From positions 1 to 9,590 of the forward strand of contig QAKE01000092.1 of assembly GCA_003343995.1 (NCBI GenBank): DNA of 9,590 nt, written 5' to 3'. Source of the DNA: Bacillota bacterium. GTDB taxonomy: Bacteria; Bacillota; Clostridia; Christensenellales; Borkfalkiaceae. The position numbers and the translations under genes are program-made. Below, in pieces: positions 6,570-9,590 of the stretch; positions within the stretch are counted from its first letter, which is position 1; each line of letters starts with the position of its first letter. Under the pieces are notes generated by a model. The model saw nothing but the letters and a program-made list of their open reading frames with translations, was not told where the DNA came from and made no database searches.

Positions 6570-8432
6570 TTATTGTTTCCAAGTGTTGATCAGCGAAGAA
6601 AGGGTAATCGTGCCGCTTTCGTTGAAATTGTTCATGCGATTTTCAATCGCGATATCCTGAAAACGTTCGATCAGCTCCTTCTTTTCGCTGTTCGACATCG
6701 CGCCGCGGTATAATTCCAGCTGCAGATACAATACGTCGAGATATTCAAAGTCCACGCGCCCCTTATACAAGGCGTACGCCTCCTCGTCCGCCGATTTTGC
6801 GTTATCCAGCGCCTCGAACGCGTCGTAAAAGATATCGTCAAGATAATAGAGATAATTTTGCGGAAAATACTGCGAAGATACGTTCGTGGGACGCTGCGAC
6901 GCGCATTCCGCATATTGCGAAGAGCTGTATTCCAAAGAGGTAAGATAGCTGCGCATCACGTCGAAAAAGCGATAGATATGCGGACCCGCCGCTTCGCCGT
7001 AATAGGCGTTCATAAAGTTTTGAACGAGGGTGTCGAAGTGCAGCTCGCTATCCCAGAGCAGTTTGCTGAAAAGGTAGGTTTTGAGCGCGTCGAAATTGGA
7101 AACGCTGTTGCCGCACGTCGCCTGATCGAACACGAACTGCGCGCCTATATCCACATAATCTTGAATGTTTTTCTGAATCGAACCGAAGGAATTATGCGGC
7201 ATGTAGTAATTTGCGAAGTGCGTGGAATACGACCAGATATAGAAATTATCGGATACCGTTTTCCAATTTTTGAAGATGCCGGCGGAACTCGCGTTGGTCG
7301 CCATATCGCTGTACGCGTGCGACACGTGCGCCCCGATGGGAGCGACCAAAACGCCCACGTTGTCGGCGCAACGGATGGTGGGCTTTCCGTCTTTCACCGG
7401 CGCTTTTTCGGTAAAGGTGTAGGCGAACATGTAAAACTGCAAGCGGCTTGCCCGCGCGGCGTCTATGCCGCGCATCCATTCGGTGACGGCGGCGGCGACG
7501 TCGTTGCAAAACGCCACGTATGCGCCGGAAACCGCGCCGTACTCCTCTTCCTTCGCGGCGCAGTTATCGCAAGTGCAATAACCGTAACCGTCGTTCTGCC
7601 CCAGCGAAACGATGTCGATCGAGGGATTTTCTTCGACGAACGTTTTAACGTTTTTGATAAATTCCGCCTTCATCTCCTCGTTGGTCATGCAAAGCTGCCA
7701 ATCGTTGTGCCCCGAGGGCTTATTCTTTACACTGAACCATTCGGGATGATCGTCGAAATAGACTGCCGCGGGGATAAAATAATAAAGCGCATGCCCTAAG
7801 TTGGACATTCTCTTTTCGGCGTTGGTTACGCGCATGCGGAACATATTTTCCTTCGTCGAATACCACGTGTTGCTCCTGCCGATCACGCGGAACGGGATAT
7901 CGGGAACGTCGGTAAAGTCGAACGCGTCGAAACGCACTTCGCTTTTTTGATCGAACGTATAGCAGTCCGCCGTATAGATTTCGAGGTTAAACAGTTCTTT
8001 GAGCAAGCCGTACACCGCGTATACCGTGCCGTCGTCCGCACCGCCGCAAAGATAGATATCGTCGCTTTTTTGTTTGACGAGATAGCCGTCCATGCCGAGC
8101 GTTGTTTCGTCGACGGAAATTTTCGCGTCGGCAAGCAGTTTCGTTTTTCCCAACGAAATGTACTTCCCCGCGTCCGCGGAGGAAATATCGGAATCCTTTT
8201 TGACGGATATTTCGATATCCGTAACCTCTTTAAAGAAATATTGCAGTTCCTGCGCGGCAAACGACACCGTTTCCGACGCGGTTTCCGGAACGACGACGGT
8301 ATATTCCGTCTGTCCGTCCTTCGCCATAAGGTAAGCGCCCTTCTCCCCTTCTTCCGGTTTTTTGCAGGCAAACGCCGTTACCGCGAAGAACAGGCACATC
8401 GCAACGGATATAACTTTGATCGCATTTTTCAT
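6570..8432 (-). CDS. DUF4838-family lipoprotein with GH67-N-like domain (620 aa), probable surface glycan-active protein
   Basis: A lipoprotein signal ends in AFAC with Cys23, so the protein should be anchored outside the membrane. Residues about 44-160 look like the N-terminal domain of family 67 alpha-glucuronidases (a VVVP strand, an AAQELQYFF helix, then a GGADDGTVYAVYGLL region). From about 175 on it matches DUF4838: HPEWFS (229-234), QLCMTNEE (246-253), GQND (278-281) and a CxCxxC cluster at Cys286, Cys288 and Cys291. A C-terminal part of about 130 residues looks helical. DUF4838 proteins are generally thought to be TIM-barrel glycoside-hydrolase-like proteins, but no activity can be assigned here. 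The ATG at 8432 follows GGAGG (8446-8442) by nine bases and sits one base after the previous stop. It is a distant relative of the 827-2554 protein. Confidence 0.92.
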   Translation of the reverse strand: MKNAIKVISVAMCLFFAVTAFACKKPEEGEKGAYLMAKDGQTEYTVVVPETASETVSFAAQELQYFFKEVTDIEISVKKDSDISSADAGKYISLGKTKLLADAKISVDETTLGMDGYLVKQKSDDIYLCGGADDGTVYAVYGLLKELFNLEIYTADCYTFDQKSEVRFDAFDFTDVPDIPFRVIGRSNTWYSTKENMFRMRVTNAEKRMSNLGHALYYFIPAAVYFDDHPEWFSVKNKPSGHNDWQLCMTNEEMKAEFIKNVKTFVEENPSIDIVSLGQNDGYGYCTCDNCAAKEEEYGAVSGAYVAFCNDVAAAVTEWMRGIDAARASRLQFYMFAYTFTEKAPVKDGKPTIRCADNVGVLVAPIGAHVSHAYSDMATNASSAGIFKNWKTVSDNFYIWSYSTHFANYYMPHNSFGSIQKNIQDYVDIGAQFVFDQATCGNSVSNFDALKTYLFSKLLWDSELHFDTLVQNFMNAYYGEAAGPHIYRFFDVMRSYLTSLEYSSSQYAECASQRPTNVSSQYFPQNYLYYLDDIFYDAFEALDNAKSADEEAYALYKGRVDFEYLDVLYLQLELYRGAMSNSEKKELIERFQDIAIENRMNNFNESGTITLSSLINTWKQ

Positions 8433-8433
8433 T

Positions 8434-8766
8434 TTATTCTGCCTCCGCGGGAAGTACCGTTACGACGGTATCGGTCATTTCAATTTCAAAGCCCCTGTCG
8501 TATACGAGATAGCGCAGGATATAATCCCCCTCGTATTCCGCGACAAAGTAAAGCGTATCGTTTTGCAGTTCCCGCACGTCGCCGAGCGGATCGATATAGA
8601 GGTAAACGACGGTTTTATCCTTGTTTTCCTCGTTATCGAGCTCATGCCGTTTCATCTGCACGTAATCGCCGACGCGATGCTGCTGTTCTTTCTTGCAGCC
8701 GACGGCAAAACACGCGAAGACGAGCGTTGCCGCCAAAAGCGCCGCAAAGATTCTTTTTCCTTTCAT
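8434..8766 (-). CDS. Small lipoprotein with a single Ig-like-looking domain (110 aa), function unknown
   Basis: I do not recognise this gene as a named family. It has a lipoprotein signal: positive start (MKGKR), hydrophobic stretch, and a lipobox ending AVGC with Cys24 as the lipidated residue. A short charged linker follows, then about 75 residues alternating hydrophobic and polar positions. The pattern GDY-x-LRYLVYDRG near residues 80-92, followed by a strand ending VTVLPAE, resembles the last strands of bacterial Ig/cadherin-like beta sandwiches; this fold is inference. The start has AGGAGG (8777-8772) five bases before ATG, overlapping the permease stop. The stop lies one base before the next start codon, suggesting translational coupling to the DUF4838 lipoprotein. 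Encoded between a sugar permease and a glycan-active lipoprotein, it may help bind substrate at the membrane. Confidence 0.85.
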   Translation of the reverse strand: MKGKRIFAALLAATLVFACFAVGCKKEQQHRVGDYVQMKRHELDNEENKDKTVVYLYIDPLGDVRELQNDTLYFVAEYEGDYILRYLVYDRGFEIEMTDTVVTVLPAEAE

Positions 8767-8775
8767 ATTTTCCTC

Positions 8776-9590
8776 CTATCCTTTAATTCCGCCCATGGTG
8801 AGATTGCCCACCATTTTATCTTTCATCGCCAAAAACACCACGATACACGGAAAGCACACCACCATCGCCGCCGCCATCTGAATGGGCGTGGAGCTGATTT
8901 CCGGTTCGGTGAGCCACTGGAACTGATAGAGCGCCACCGCGAGCGTGGGAAAGCTCGGCAGATAAATGAGCGGCGTCATATAATTGTTCCAATTCCCCAC
9001 GAACGCCAGCACCAACAGAATGGAGATCGGCACGCTGACGAGGGGAAACATGATTTTGATCATGACGCCCCAATGCGTCGCTCCGTCCATGAACGCCGCC
9101 TCGGCGTACGTCCAGCTGATCGCCGTGAACATGGCGTAAGAAACGAGAAAATTGCCGGTATTGAACCCGATACACGTCCAGAAAATGCCCAGCAGATTGT
9201 CGTAAATCCCGAGCGTTTTATGGAACTGAATACTCGCGCCGAGGCTGGAAACGATGGGCAGTATCATCATGACGATGACGACGCTGTACATCAGTTTCGT
9301 TACCCTGCACTTATATTTGTTGCACACGTACGCGCACATCGCCGTGGAAAACACCGTGATGACCGACTGACCGCCGGCAAAGATGACGGAGTTTAACAAC
9401 AGCTGCGGCATGTATATCTTTTTATAATTTACCGTTAAAAACAATTTATTGAACGCCGTTATATAGTTGGAAAACATCAGCTTTTTCGGAAAACCGAAGA
9501 GATTCATCGCAAAATCCGTTCTGGATTTAAGCGAGGTGACGAGTCCCCAGAAGATGGCGTATATCAACGTTGCGGAGTAGACGACGAGAA
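8776..9590 (-). CDS. Carbohydrate ABC transporter permease, MalG-like (CUT1), 5' end outside window
   Basis: This is an inner-membrane subunit of a CUT1-type sugar importer, which passes sugars or oligosaccharides through the membrane with a partner permease, an ATPase and a lipoprotein binding protein. About 271 residues are visible, and the reading frame stays open to the right edge. The TTG at 9567 is therefore not the start; the family usually has 275-300 residues, so only a short N-terminal part is missing. Hydrophobic segments alternate with loops, and a classic EAA loop (EAA, then DGA, then IMFPLV) lies before the last two membrane segments. The protein ends in GGIKG, typical of MalG/LacG-type permeases. 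The TAG stop (8778-8776) overlaps the AGGAGG ribosome binding site of the next gene, so the two genes are surely cotranscribed. Family is certain; substrate is not. Confidence 0.95.
   Translation of the reverse strand, partial: LVVYSATLIYAIFWGLVTSLKSRTDFAMNLFGFPKKLMFSNYITAFNKLFLTVNYKKIYMPQLLLNSVIFAGGQSVITVFSTAMCAYVCNKYKCRVTKLMYSVVIVMMILPIVSSLGASIQFHKTLGIYDNLLGIFWTCIGFNTGNFLVSYAMFTAISWTYAEAAFMDGATHWGVMIKIMFPLVSVPISILLVLAFVGNWNNYMTPLIYLPSFPTLAVALYQFQWLTEPEISSTPIQMAAAMVVCFPCIVVFLAMKDKMVGNLTMGGIKG

Noticed and set aside
5757..6713. Plus-strand open frame of 318 codons
   Set aside because: It spans the junction of two well-supported minus-strand genes and shows no recognisable motif; a mirror of codon bias.
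8362..9396. Plus-strand open frame of 344 codons
   Set aside because: It covers parts of three minus-strand genes with good starts and family signatures; the His/Arg-rich peptide is not protein-like.
9565..9567. TTG as start codon of the permease
   Set aside because: The frame is open and permease-like upstream to the edge, and starting here would cut into the first membrane segment.
1..9590. tRNA, rRNA, CRISPR array, insertion sequence, attachment site or origin
   Set aside because: No cloverleaf, rRNA-like stretch, regularly spaced short repeats, transposase or integrase motif, or flanking inverted repeats were seen; nearly all of the window is coding.

Overview
The window reads as one stretch of a carbohydrate-utilisation locus in a Gram-positive bacterium of the Clostridia type. 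Every real gene lies on the minus strand, so transcription runs from position 9590 toward 1. The taxonomic guess rests on strong AGGAGG/GGAGG ribosome binding sites before most genes, lipoprotein signals ending in Cys, a CUT1-type sugar ABC permease, InlB-type and Big2 surface modules, and an N-terminal secreted-protein module I associate from memory with gut Clostridia (perhaps the Christensenellales). Composition is moderate, roughly half G+C. The taxonomy is inference.

Layout in transcription order: (1) the 3' part of a MalG-like sugar ABC permease (from beyond 9590 to 8776). (2) A 110-residue lipoprotein with one Ig-like-looking domain (8766-8434). (3) A 620-residue lipoprotein of the DUF4838 family with a GH67-N-like front domain (8432-6570). 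(4) A 563-residue lipoprotein with an InlB-type repeat and three copies of an unnamed module of about 120-130 residues (6551-4860). (5) A 46-residue acidic small protein (4845-4705). (6) A 700-residue secreted protein with an unnamed N-terminal domain, a Big2 domain and three more copies of the same module (4705-2603). Then comes an intergenic gap with a perfect 10-bp GC-rich hairpin and T-run (2590-2555). (7) A second DUF4838 protein without a signal peptide (2554-827). (8) The first 277 residues of a GH2 beta-mannosidase-like enzyme that runs off the left edge (833 to <1).

Genes 1-6 are tightly packed (gaps of 1-18 bases or overlaps), and genes 7-8 overlap by 7 bases. The inferred scheme is that exported proteins 2, 3, 4 and 6 bind and trim a glycan at the cell surface, and the ABC transporter imports the product. 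Its binding protein, partner permease and ATPase are not in view. The cytosolic DUF4838 and GH2 enzymes would finish breakdown. The substrate cannot be read from the sequence; the GH2 type suggests beta-linked mannose or a related sugar.

The least explained parts are the six-copy module shared by two neighbouring proteins with different front ends, the translationally coupled 46-residue protein carrying an mRNA hairpin, and the hairpin at 2562-2590. That hairpin can be read as a terminator, as a device placing a distant Shine-Dalgarno site next to the start of the second DUF4838 gene, or as both.
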